Positions 17,444 through 25,697 of a stretch of DNA of 64,000 nt are shown piece after piece (the first letter of the stretch is position 1; each line of letters begins with the position of its first letter). The DNA is taken from the NCBI RefSeq assembly GCF_021532375.1, contig NZ_JAKGAP010000002.1, positions 186,001 to 250,000 of the forward strand, read 5' to 3'. A model generated the notes under the pieces. It worked only from the letters and a program-made list of their open reading frames with translations, was not told the origin of the DNA and made no database searches. Source of the stretch: Paenibacillus alkaliterrae. GTDB lineage: Bacteria > Bacillota > Bacilli > Paenibacillales > Paenibacillaceae. A program made the translations under genes and the position numbers.

Positions 17444-18642
17444 GAGTAAAGCGATATGTCGTAAATGCGCTGCCTGAAGCTGTATCCATAATACGCAGCG
17501 AGCTCGGCAAGGACGCGGTTATATTAAATACGAAGGAAATCAAGGTTGGCGGCTTTATGGGCATGTTTTGCAAGAAAAAAATGGAAGTAATCGCAGCCAT
17601 CGAAACGAATAAAGCGCAAGCGCCTGTCCAGCAGTCTCCTAAATCTACGCCTAAGGTGAATGCGGCTATTGAACAAATTTTAAAAGGCGCTCAGCGAAAT
17701 GCGACAGCTGTCATGGAGCCTCCTCCAGGCGCACAAGCGGAGACGCGGGATGAAAGAGCAGATCGCGAGCAATTTATCATCGATGAAATTCGCGATTTAA
17801 GACAATTAATGGTCAAGCTCTCGAAGCAGGATAGTGATCGCGCCGCGATGTCCGATCAACTGCTTGAGCTTAAAGCTCATTTAGAGGAGCAGGAGTTGGA
17901 TTCGCAGTGGCTTGATCGATTGCTCCAGTCGATTGTGGACAAGCAATTTGAGGATCAGACCGAATACACGAAAGAACAGGTATGGGAGCACGCAGCCGCG
18001 CAGCTTGAAGAGTGGCTTCACCCATTCGCCGACCAGGAAATTAGTCGTGAAGCGCGCGTTATCCATTTCGTAGGTCCTACCGGAGTAGGTAAGACGACGA
18101 CAATCGCGAAGCTGGCCGCTGAGCAAACGATCAAGCAAGGCCGTAAGGTTGGGTTCATTACTTCCGATACGTACCGTATTGCCGCCGTTGATCAACTTCG
18201 AACGTATGCGAATATTTTGAATGTTCCATTGGAGGTCGTTTTCTCGCAGATGGATTTACCGAAAGCCTTTAAGCAGCTTGCTGAGCGGGATTTGATTTAT
18301 ATGGATACGGCTGGACGCAATTTTCGGAGCGAGCTCCATGTGTCTGAAGTGAACAGTCTGCTGCAATCAAGCGAGCCAAGCGAAACGGTTTTAGTACTTA
18401 GCATGACTGGAAAAACGAAGGATATGGCTGCGGTTGCGGATCATTTTAGTAAGTATGGCGTTCGAAAGGTATTGTTTACGAAGCTTGATGAAACGGCCGT
18501 TTATGGGGCGATCTTTAACCTGATCATGAATTTCGAACTGTATCCAACGTATATGGCAAGCGGCCAAACCGTTCCCGATGATATCAATAGGTTCCAGGTC
18601 CGTTCGTACATCCAGCATTTGTTAGGGAGCGGCAGCCGATGA
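17440..18642 (+). CDS. flhF: Flagellar SRP-type GTPase FlhF
   Basis: SRP-family GTPase that sets flagellar position and number together with FlhG. The 400 aa product has a basic N-terminal domain (MRVKRYVVNALPEAVSIIRSEL), a variable middle, an N-domain and a G-domain. G1 is GPTGVGKTT (residues 212-220, K218), followed by the TSDTYRIAAVDQLRTYA and DTAGR segments. Its ATG overlaps the flhA stop, and its own stop overlaps the flhG start. Confidence 0.95.
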   Translation: MRVKRYVVNALPEAVSIIRSELGKDAVILNTKEIKVGGFMGMFCKKKMEVIAAIETNKAQAPVQQSPKSTPKVNAAIEQILKGAQRNATAVMEPPPGAQAETRDERADREQFIIDEIRDLRQLMVKLSKQDSDRAAMSDQLLELKAHLEEQELDSQWLDRLLQSIVDKQFEDQTEYTKEQVWEHAAAQLEEWLHPFADQEISREARVIHFVGPTGVGKTTTIAKLAAEQTIKQGRKVGFITSDTYRIAAVDQLRTYANILNVPLEVVFSQMDLPKAFKQLAERDLIYMDTAGRNFRSELHVSEVNSLLQSSEPSETVLVLSMTGKTKDMAAVADHFSKYGVRKVLFTKLDETAVYGAIFNLIMNFELYPTYMASGQTVPDDINRFQVRSYIQHLLGSGSR

Positions 18643-19508
18643 ACGATCAAGCTGAAGCATTACGTCATTTAATTAAACAGCGAGAGCTTCAAGAAGAGGG
18701 ACGTACGACTCGCGTCATCACAGTAACAAGCGGGAAAGGCGGCGTAGGTAAATCGAATTTCAGTCTGAACTTCGCCTTGACGCTGCAAAAGCTGGGCAAA
18801 AAGGTGCTCGTATTTGATGCCGATATCGGGATGGCTAATATCGATGTGCTCATGGGCATAACATCGCAGTATAATTTGTATCACCTGCTTAAACAGGAAA
18901 AGACGATTTGGGATATCGTTCAGGAGGGACCTGAAGGACTCCATTTTATTGCCGGAGGCTCAGGCTTCAAAGACCTGCTGGATTTATCTCCTGAACAATT
19001 AGATGGCTTCGCCGAAGAAATAAGCAAGCTGCATGGTAAATATGATGTCATCCTGTTTGATACAGGGGCCGGTTTATCCAAGGAAACGGTTAAGTTTATT
19101 ACCGCCGCACAGGAAACGATCGTTGTAACGACGCCGGAACCTACTTCTATAACGGATGCTTACGCGCTTATTAAAATGGTAAAAGGGATGAATGCAGACG
19201 TTCAGTTCAAGCTTATTGTCAATCGGGCATCCGATTATCGAGAAGGAAAGCAAACAGCAGATAAGATCAGTTTAGTCGCAGAACGGTTTCTGAAATCGAA
19301 ACTGCCATCCTTAGGAATCGTGCCGGATGATCCTAACGTTTCTAAAGCAGTAAAACGTCAGGTTCCGTTTTCCGTCGCCTTTCCGGGAAGCGAAGCAACC
19401 GCTGCCATTGAGAGGATTGCCAAGCAATATCTCGAATTACCGCAGAGCCGTGCGGATAGCGGCGGCGTCAAAGGATTTTTGCATAAAATGTTCAGGCTTT
19501 CAAGATAA
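18639..19508 (+). CDS. flhG: MinD-like ATPase FlhG (YlxH/FleN)
   Basis: ParA/MinD-type ATPase that activates FlhF and limits flagellar number. The 289 aa product has the deviant Walker A KGGVGKSN (K33...K38), the switch motif VLVFDADIGMANIDVLMG and a C-terminal amphipathic helix (KGFLHKMFRLSR) that would bind membrane as in MinD. N-terminal residues (about 1-20) carry the DQAEALR pattern that contacts FlhF. Overlap of 4 nt with flhF suggests matched synthesis. Confidence 0.94.
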   Translation: MNDQAEALRHLIKQRELQEEGRTTRVITVTSGKGGVGKSNFSLNFALTLQKLGKKVLVFDADIGMANIDVLMGITSQYNLYHLLKQEKTIWDIVQEGPEGLHFIAGGSGFKDLLDLSPEQLDGFAEEISKLHGKYDVILFDTGAGLSKETVKFITAAQETIVVTTPEPTSITDAYALIKMVKGMNADVQFKLIVNRASDYREGKQTADKISLVAERFLKSKLPSLGIVPDDPNVSKAVKRQVPFSVAFPGSEATAAIERIAKQYLELPQSRADSGGVKGFLHKMFRLSR

Positions 19509-19534
19509 TCCTTTGAATGAAAGGAGGGAATAGA

Positions 19535-20743
19535 ATGGCTCCCTATCGCGTACTTGTTGTCGATGATTCCGCTTTTATGCGAAAAATAATAAGCGATCTG
19601 ATCGTGCAGGATCCTCAGTTTACAATTGTTGCTACTGCAGGCAATGGCCAAGAGGCTATTGAGGCGATTCACGTATGGAAGCCCGATGCGGTTACATTAG
19701 ATTTAGAAATGCCGTTAATGAACGGCATTGAAGCTCTGCAGCAAATCATGCAGTTCAACCCGATACCTGTTATTATGCTTTCGGGAATTAGCGAAGACAA
19801 CACGAGAGAGACGATTAAAGCGCTGCAATTCGGTGCGTTCGATTTTATACGCAAGCCTTCCAGTACCCTGTCGAACGACATTCATCAAGTAGGCGAGGTT
19901 TTGCTTGAAAAACTGCGGATTGCCGTTAAGGTACGGTTAGAGCCAAACCTATCAGTAAATAGGGATAATCAGCCGATAAAGCCGACGGCCGCCCCTTTAC
20001 ATACTACTTCTGTAGATTATAAATCTGAGCAAGCGGCGACTAGTAAAGTGAAATCGACATATGTGCCGCGGAAACCGACGGTTAAAGATGTGCAGGCGGA
20101 CTCTTCGGCAACCGCTGTCGAACCTGCCGTACCGCATAAGCCAAAAGGTATTGGGCAGAGAACAGCATTCCGGCATATCGTTGCAATGGGTACCTCGACG
20201 GGCGGACCACGGGCCTTGCATGAGGTGATTACTTCCTTGCCCGAAGATTTTCCGGCTCCGGTGCTTGTGGTTCAGCATATGCCTCCTAAATTCACAAAAT
20301 CACTTGCGCAGCGGCTTGATAGCTTCAGTGAGCTGAAGGTCGTTGAGGCCGAGCAAGGCGCAAAAGTGTCCGCAGGAGTCGTTTACATTGCTCCGGGCGG
20401 TTATCACATGGAGCTCATGAAGGACAGTTCAGGTTACTCGATATTACTCACGGAGCAACCGCAGCGCAATGGCCATCGTCCTTCTGTAGATGTTCTATTT
20501 GAATCCTTGACCACGTTTCGTGAGCTGAAACGACATGCGGTGATCATGACTGGAATGGGCAGCGATGGTGCCAAAGGGATGAAGCTGCTAGTGGAGAGCG
20601 GCGTCGATTCTACAATTGCAGAAGCCGAGGAAACCTGCGTGGTATATGGTATGCCGCGTTCTGCAATTGAAGCGGGGCATGTCAATACGATATTACCTTT
20701 GCAACACATTGCATCTCATTTAATACATGCAATGTTGAAATAA
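19535..20743 (+). CDS. cheB: Chemotaxis methylesterase CheB
   Basis: Receptor glutamate methylesterase/glutamine deamidase. The 402 aa product has an N-terminal receiver domain (D10, D11, phospho-site D56), a linker of about 80 residues and a C-terminal CheB catalytic domain. Catalytic S221 lies in GTSTGGPRAL, followed by VVQHMPPKFT and the GMGSDGA motif. I chose ATG 19535 because AAGGAGGG (19520-19527) is 7 nt upstream; the ATG at 19517 lies before that site. The linker is longer than in enteric CheB. Confidence 0.95.
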   Translation: MAPYRVLVVDDSAFMRKIISDLIVQDPQFTIVATAGNGQEAIEAIHVWKPDAVTLDLEMPLMNGIEALQQIMQFNPIPVIMLSGISEDNTRETIKALQFGAFDFIRKPSSTLSNDIHQVGEVLLEKLRIAVKVRLEPNLSVNRDNQPIKPTAAPLHTTSVDYKSEQAATSKVKSTYVPRKPTVKDVQADSSATAVEPAVPHKPKGIGQRTAFRHIVAMGTSTGGPRALHEVITSLPEDFPAPVLVVQHMPPKFTKSLAQRLDSFSELKVVEAEQGAKVSAGVVYIAPGGYHMELMKDSSGYSILLTEQPQRNGHRPSVDVLFESLTTFRELKRHAVIMTGMGSDGAKGMKLLVESGVDSTIAEAEETCVVYGMPRSAIEAGHVNTILPLQHIASHLIHAMLK

Positions 20744-20786
20744 TCAGGCTAAACCTGCTCGACATACTAACAGGAGGTGCTAGGAA

Positions 20787-22862
20787 ATGGATATGAATGC
20801 CTATCTGTCGATGTTTATCGATGAGTCAAATGATCACCTGCAATCCTTGAATGAAAATTTACTGCGACTTGAAAGCGAGCCGGAGGAGCTTAGTATTGTT
20901 CAGACCATATTTCGTTCAGCTCATACGCTGAAAGGGATGTCTGCCACAATGGGATATGAAGATTTGGCGGCGCTGACCCACGAGATGGAAAATGTGCTTG
21001 ATCTCGTTCGAAACAGCAAGCTTAAAATGGACAGCTTTATTTTTGACACCTTATTCAAAGGTTTGGATGCTCTTGAAACGATGGTGCAGGATATTGTTGG
21101 AGGAGGCACAGGAAAAGCTGATGTAACAGCAATCGTTACCTCGTTGCAGCTCATTTTGAAAAGCGATTACAGTGCGGGCAAAGCCGCTCAGCCTCCTTTG
21201 GAGGCTGCAGTAACGACGGTCGACGGATCAACAAGCGCATCTGGCGGGATGCTTCTCGATGAGTTTCAGTCCTCCATCCTGCTGCAGTCTATTGAAGCGG
21301 GACTTCATGTATATCATGTTCATGTGACCATTCGCAATAATTGCTTGCTGAAAGCGGTTCGCGCGTATATGGTATTCGAAGTGCTGGAGCGAAACGGTGA
21401 AGTTATTAAATCCGTACCGTCCGTCCAGGATATCGAGCAGGAGAAGTTTGATTTCACCTTCTCGGTATTTACGATTTCGGGTTTGACTCAAGAAGAGCTG
21501 CAAGGACAACTTTTAAATATATCGGAAATTGAAGCTATAGTTGTTACGGCGCTTGACTCAGAGACATTGGCTGTACTCAGCAACGCGCCTGCCGCGGCGG
21601 CTGCGGAAGCAGTCGAAGCAACGGTAGAGTCCTCTGCGGTGAAGCCAAAGGCTGAAATTGCCCGTGAAGCTGCTCCTAGAAAAGGACAAGCCGCACCTGC
21701 ACCTGCAAACGTTTCTCGTACGATACGCGTAGATATCGAAAGACTGGATATGTTAATGAATCTGTTCAGTGAACTGCTCATAGACCGCGTTAGGCTCGAG
21801 CAGCTATCTAGTGAGATTAAACGTTCTGATTTAACGGAAACGGTTGAGCATATGACTCGCGTAAGTTCGGACTTGCAAAGCATTGTCCTTAAGCTGCGCA
21901 TGGTACCGGTCGATTCGGTATTTAATCGTTTCCCTCGGATGATTCGTGATTTGGCTAAATCATTAGATAAGAAGATTGAACTTGTTATTACTGGCGCAGA
22001 TACAGAGCTTGATCGAACGGTTATTGATGAGATCGGCGATCCGCTTGTTCATTTGCTTCGCAACTCTGTTGACCATGGGATTGAAACCGTTGAAGAGAGA
22101 ATTGCAGCAGGCAAGCCGGAAACGGGTACCATTTATTTAAGAGCCTATCACAGCGGCAATCATGTCTTCATCGAGGTGGAGGAAGACGGTAGAGGCATTC
22201 ATCATGAGCGCGTTTTGAAGACGGCCATTAAGAATGGCGTCGTTACGGAGGAGCAAGCTAAACAGCTGTCTCCAGACGAAATCAATATGCTAATCTTTGC
22301 AGCCGGATTTAGCACGGCCGATAAAATATCTGATATCTCGGGCCGCGGCGTTGGACTTGATGTCGTGAAATCGAAGATTACCTCTTTAGGCGGTAATGTA
22401 ACGATTGATTCTGCTTTTGGAAGAGGGACAAAGTTCTCGGTTCAGCTGCCTTTGACCTTGTCTATTATTTCAGCCATGCTGATCAAGCTTGGTTCGGAGA
22501 AATACGCGATACCTCTTTCATCAATCGTCGAAACAGGTATATTGCGCAAAGAGCAAATTATAAATGTACATGGAAATCGAATGATAGAGTTCCGAAACGG
22601 TATTATCCCATTAATATCTTTAAGTAAAGTGCTGGATTCTCCAGATTTCAACGAAAATGACGAAGATGAAACGGAAATTGTCGTTGTCCGCAAGGGCGAA
22701 AAGTGGGCAGCCGTTATGGTTGATGAATTTATCGGACAAAGCGAAATTGTCTTAAAGTCATTAGGGAAATATTTAACCAATATCGAAACGATTTCTGGCG
22801 CAACGATACTTGGAGACGGCTATGTCGCACTTATAGTAGATCCGAATTCACTGATCAAATAG
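20787..22862 (+). CDS. cheA: Chemotaxis histidine kinase CheA
   Basis: Sensor kinase of the chemoreceptor array, 691 aa. P1 phosphotransfer domain with H46 (SAHTLKGMSATMG), a P2 domain for CheY/CheB docking (about 145-270), P3 dimerisation (about 310-375), P4 ATPase with N-box LLRNSVDHGIE and G-boxes SGRGVGLDVV and GRGTKFSVQLP, and P5 CheW-like domain (about 555-691). AGGAGG lies about 11 nt before the ATG. An Ala/Lys/Pro linker joins P2 to P3. Confidence 0.97.
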   Translation: MDMNAYLSMFIDESNDHLQSLNENLLRLESEPEELSIVQTIFRSAHTLKGMSATMGYEDLAALTHEMENVLDLVRNSKLKMDSFIFDTLFKGLDALETMVQDIVGGGTGKADVTAIVTSLQLILKSDYSAGKAAQPPLEAAVTTVDGSTSASGGMLLDEFQSSILLQSIEAGLHVYHVHVTIRNNCLLKAVRAYMVFEVLERNGEVIKSVPSVQDIEQEKFDFTFSVFTISGLTQEELQGQLLNISEIEAIVVTALDSETLAVLSNAPAAAAAEAVEATVESSAVKPKAEIAREAAPRKGQAAPAPANVSRTIRVDIERLDMLMNLFSELLIDRVRLEQLSSEIKRSDLTETVEHMTRVSSDLQSIVLKLRMVPVDSVFNRFPRMIRDLAKSLDKKIELVITGADTELDRTVIDEIGDPLVHLLRNSVDHGIETVEERIAAGKPETGTIYLRAYHSGNHVFIEVEEDGRGIHHERVLKTAIKNGVVTEEQAKQLSPDEINMLIFAAGFSTADKISDISGRGVGLDVVKSKITSLGGNVTIDSAFGRGTKFSVQLPLTLSIISAMLIKLGSEKYAIPLSSIVETGILRKEQIINVHGNRMIEFRNGIIPLISLSKVLDSPDFNENDEDETEIVVVRKGEKWAAVMVDEFIGQSEIVLKSLGKYLTNIETISGATILGDGYVALIVDPNSLIK

Positions 22863-22875
22863 GGAGGTTTTTACG

Positions 22876-23337
22876 ATGGGAGAAGAGTTAAAGGTTATCG
22901 TATTTGCGCTTGGCAACGAAGAGTATGGGATTGAAGTCGATAAGGTTCGAACAATTGAAAGATTGTCTCCAATTACACGCGTACCCAAAACAGCAAGCTT
23001 TATTAAAGGCGTTATTAATTTGCGCGGTGTCGTCGTTCCAGTCCTCGACCTGCGCGGACGTTTTAACCTATCGGAAACAACGGCAACCGAAAACTCCAGA
23101 ATCATCGTTGTATCCGTCGCAGACATTGAGGTTGGTTTTATCGTTGATTCGGCGAACGATGTTATCGATATTGACTCCGATACGATCGATTTGCCGCCTG
23201 AAATAGTCGGAGGGATTAAAGCAAAATATTTGAGAGGCATTGCGAAGCTTGGTGAAGGTCGACTTCTCATCATGTTGAATTTGTCTGAAGTACTGAATAA
23301 AAATGAAATCATTCAACTCGAACAGCTTGAGGTATAG
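22876..23337 (+). CDS. cheW: Chemotaxis coupling protein CheW
   Basis: Adaptor that joins CheA to chemoreceptors. The 153 aa product is a single CheW domain: EYGIEVDKVRTIERLSPITRVP, then INLRGVVVPVLDLR and a C-terminal GRLLIMLNLSEVL. AGGGAGG precedes the ATG. It lies 13 nt after cheA and 3 nt before cheC. Confidence 0.96.
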   Translation: MGEELKVIVFALGNEEYGIEVDKVRTIERLSPITRVPKTASFIKGVINLRGVVVPVLDLRGRFNLSETTATENSRIIVVSVADIEVGFIVDSANDVIDIDSDTIDLPPEIVGGIKAKYLRGIAKLGEGRLLIMLNLSEVLNKNEIIQLEQLEV

Positions 23338-23340
23338 CTA

Positions 23341-23961
23341 GTGAGTCTATATAGCCGTTTTGAAGCATTTGAATTAGATGTTCTAAAAGAAGTCGGCAAC
23401 ATCGGTGCAGGAAATGCCGCAACGGCATTGTCCCGCTTGATAGACAAGCCTGTAGACATGGCGGTTCCTAAAGTAAGCCTGCTTCCTTTTGAGGAAGTAG
23501 CGGAACGTGTTGGCGGCTCGGAGCAAATCGTAATCGCGGTGTTCTTACGTGTAGAAGGCGAAGCCCCGGGCAACATGTTTTTTATTATAGAAGAAGCTTC
23601 TGCCAAACGGCTTCTCCGTCAACTGCTTTCGATAAAAGCAGAGGTACAAGAAGGTTACTCCGAGATGGAACTGTCGGCTTTATGTGAGATAGGAAATATT
23701 TTGGCGGGTTCGTATTTATCTTCTTTGGCGGACTTCACTCACTTGTCGATGGCACCTTCCGTTCCAGCTGTCGCGGTCGACATGGCAGGTGCAATTCTCA
23801 GCTATGGACTCATGCAATATGGCGAGATGGGCGACTCAGCCTTACTAATTGAAACGACTTTTCTGGAGGATCATCAGTCGCTTGAAGGTCATTTCTTTCT
23901 TATTCCTGATCCGGAATCGTTCGATAAAATTTTTAGAGCTTTGGGAGTCGTCGGCGAATGA
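23341..23961 (+). CDS. cheC: CheY-P phosphatase CheC
   Basis: Dephosphorylates CheY-P and binds CheD. The 206 aa product has both CheC active-site helices: LKEVGNIGAGNAATALS (E-x2-N with a proline about 22 residues on) and LCEIGNILAGSYLSSL. GTG start at 23341, with GAGGT inside the end of cheW as ribosome site. The 3' end overlaps cheD by 4 nt, matching their physical partnership. Confidence 0.95.
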   Translation: MSLYSRFEAFELDVLKEVGNIGAGNAATALSRLIDKPVDMAVPKVSLLPFEEVAERVGGSEQIVIAVFLRVEGEAPGNMFFIIEEASAKRLLRQLLSIKAEVQEGYSEMELSALCEIGNILAGSYLSSLADFTHLSMAPSVPAVAVDMAGAILSYGLMQYGEMGDSALLIETTFLEDHQSLEGHFFLIPDPESFDKIFRALGVVGE

Positions 23962-24452
23962 TACAACAAAATTTGATCAAGGTTGGCATGGCAGACTTAA
24001 ATATCGCAACGGAAGGAGCCGTTCTGAAAACGACCGGATTAGGATCTTGCGTAGGGCTTACGTTGTTTGATCCGATTCGAAAGGTGGCTGGAATGGCGCA
24101 TGTCATGCTGCCATCTTCAGATATTGCCCGAGAGACCAAGATGAATCTTGCAAAATATGCGGATACTGCCATACCTGAGCTGCTTGATCGAATGGTTGCA
24201 GCAGGAGCTTACATAGAGCGGATGAAAGCTAAAATGGCTGGCGGCGCACAAATGTTTGCGATGTCCGGTCATTCCGATTCCTTGAGAATTGGTCCGCGCA
24301 ATGTGGAATCATGCATCGAAATGCTGCACAAGTTTAAAATACCGATTTTAGCTCAGGATACGGGCGGAAGTTTTGGACGCACGATTGAATTTGACAGCAC
24401 GAATGGATTGCTTTCGATCAGAAGTGTGCAGTTTGGTATAAAGGAGATTTGA
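23958..24452 (+). CDS. cheD: Chemoreceptor glutamine deamidase CheD
   Basis: Deamidates receptor glutamines and modulates CheC. The 164 aa product has the catalytic pair C31 (GLGSCVGLTLFD) and H48 (GMAHVMLP). The conserved RNVES segment and the C-terminal strand region are present. The start overlaps cheC by 4 nt. Confidence 0.95.
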   Translation: MIQQNLIKVGMADLNIATEGAVLKTTGLGSCVGLTLFDPIRKVAGMAHVMLPSSDIARETKMNLAKYADTAIPELLDRMVAAGAYIERMKAKMAGGAQMFAMSGHSDSLRIGPRNVESCIEMLHKFKIPILAQDTGGSFGRTIEFDSTNGLLSIRSVQFGIKEI

Positions 24453-24453
24453 T

Positions 24454-24891
24454 ATGCTGGGAACATGGCGATGGAATGTCGTATTTGGACTGATCGGCAC
24501 CGTACTTACGGTAGCTTTCTCAATCGGCAATAATCCGATTTCGGTCATGCTGCTTAGAAGTGTGTATGCTTTCATCGCTTTTTTTGTTCTTGCGTATGGC
24601 GTACGCGTAGTGTTGGCCTTCATCCTTCAGCCTCCGTCCCTGGTCGGAGAGCATTCGGAGCAGGATGTTGGTAAAGGAAACCAGTTTGACATGCAGACGC
24701 CTGATGAGACGTATGATCTGAATCAATTGCTTAAATCGCAGCTGCAGGATGGGGCGATACCGCCGTCCGTTGAAACTCCATCCAATGAGGCAGCAGACTT
24801 TCGGCCTTTAAATCCTCCTCAATTGTTATCTGCAAAAAATACTCAGCCTGAGGAATTGGTTAAAGCCATTCGTCACCTGACAGGAGAGTGA
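24454..24891 (+). CDS. Unknown two-TM protein between cheD and sigD
   Basis: I do not recognise this 145 aa protein. It has two hydrophobic helices near residues 5-22 and 27-50 (VFGLIGTVLTVAF; YAFIAFFVLAYGVRVVLAFIL), then a polar Asp/Gln/Pro-rich cytoplasmic-type tail. The tail ends with a compact motif, PEELVKAIRHLTGE, that could be a docking peptide. AAGGAGAT precedes the ATG. It starts 1 nt after cheD and ends 4 nt before sigD, so it is surely co-expressed with the motility genes. Codon usage looks like that of its neighbours. B. subtilis has no gene in this slot. Confidence 0.8.
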   Translation: MLGTWRWNVVFGLIGTVLTVAFSIGNNPISVMLLRSVYAFIAFFVLAYGVRVVLAFILQPPSLVGEHSEQDVGKGNQFDMQTPDETYDLNQLLKSQLQDGAIPPSVETPSNEAADFRPLNPPQLLSAKNTQPEELVKAIRHLTGE

Positions 24892-24895
24892 GTCG

Positions 24896-25681
24896 ATGAT
24901 TGAGCAGAAGACGCTTCATTTGACAAACTTCCATTTGTGGCAAGCCTGGAAGGAACAAAGCGATTTGGAAGCAAAGAAGCAGCTAATCGAACAATACTTG
25001 CCGCTCGTAGATTATGTTACAAACCGTATGGCAATCGGACTTCCGAAAAATGTGATTAAAGACGATCTAGCCAGCAACGGCGTTATGGGGCTGATCGACG
25101 CGATTGAGAAGTTCGATTATTGCCGGGGCTTGCAATTTGAAACCTATGCTTCATGGCGCATTCGCGGAGCAATAATTGACGGCTTAAGGCAAGGGGATTG
25201 GGTTCCGCGTTCGGTACGTGAAAAGGCGAAAAAAGTAGAAGAGGCGTATCAGTACTTGGAGCAGCATTATCTGCGTTCGGTAACCGATGCCGAGATTAGC
25301 GAGTACTTGCAAGTATCGGAAAAGGAATTTATAAGTATGCTCCAGGATATCGCGGTAACAACCGTATTTTCTTTAGAGGATCCGATACGCGATGAGGAAT
25401 CAGAAACAAGAATGTCGCTGCTTGTCGATGACAAGGCAAAAAACCCGGACTATAAAGTGCATGAATTTTATTTGAAGGAATCGTTGATAAATGGGATTGA
25501 ACGATTGACCGAAAAGGAACGTACCGTCGTTTCTCTGTTCTATTATGAGGAACTGTCACTAAGTGAGATTGCTGAGGTTATGTCACTGTCACCTTCGAGA
25601 ATTTCCCAGCTCCATTCGAAAGCCATCTTGCGGCTTCGCGGAGCGTTGGCTAAAAATAAAGATCAACTCATGCAGCATTAG
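24896..25681 (+). CDS. sigD: Flagellar sigma factor SigD (FliA/WhiG family)
   Basis: Sigma-28 type factor for late flagellar, autolysin and chemotaxis genes. The 261 aa product has region 2 (LPLVDYVTNRMAIGLP; GLQFETYASWRIRGAIIDGLR), region 3 (AEISEYLQVSEKEF) and region 4 with a helix-turn-helix (LSLSEIAEVMSLSPSRISQLHSKAI, in part). The ribosome site is GGAGAGTGAG just before the ATG. It is translationally close to the upstream two-TM gene. No FlgM gene is in this window. Confidence 0.96.
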   Translation: MIEQKTLHLTNFHLWQAWKEQSDLEAKKQLIEQYLPLVDYVTNRMAIGLPKNVIKDDLASNGVMGLIDAIEKFDYCRGLQFETYASWRIRGAIIDGLRQGDWVPRSVREKAKKVEEAYQYLEQHYLRSVTDAEISEYLQVSEKEFISMLQDIAVTTVFSLEDPIRDEESETRMSLLVDDKAKNPDYKVHEFYLKESLINGIERLTEKERTVVSLFYYEELSLSEIAEVMSLSPSRISQLHSKAILRLRGALAKNKDQLMQH

Positions 25682-25697
25682 AGAGGGGGGGAGTAAG

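Noticed and set aside
25563-25697. Longer start for the FapA-type protein inside sigD
   Set aside because: The extension is an out-of-frame read of sigD region 4. GTG 25698 has a good ribosome site.
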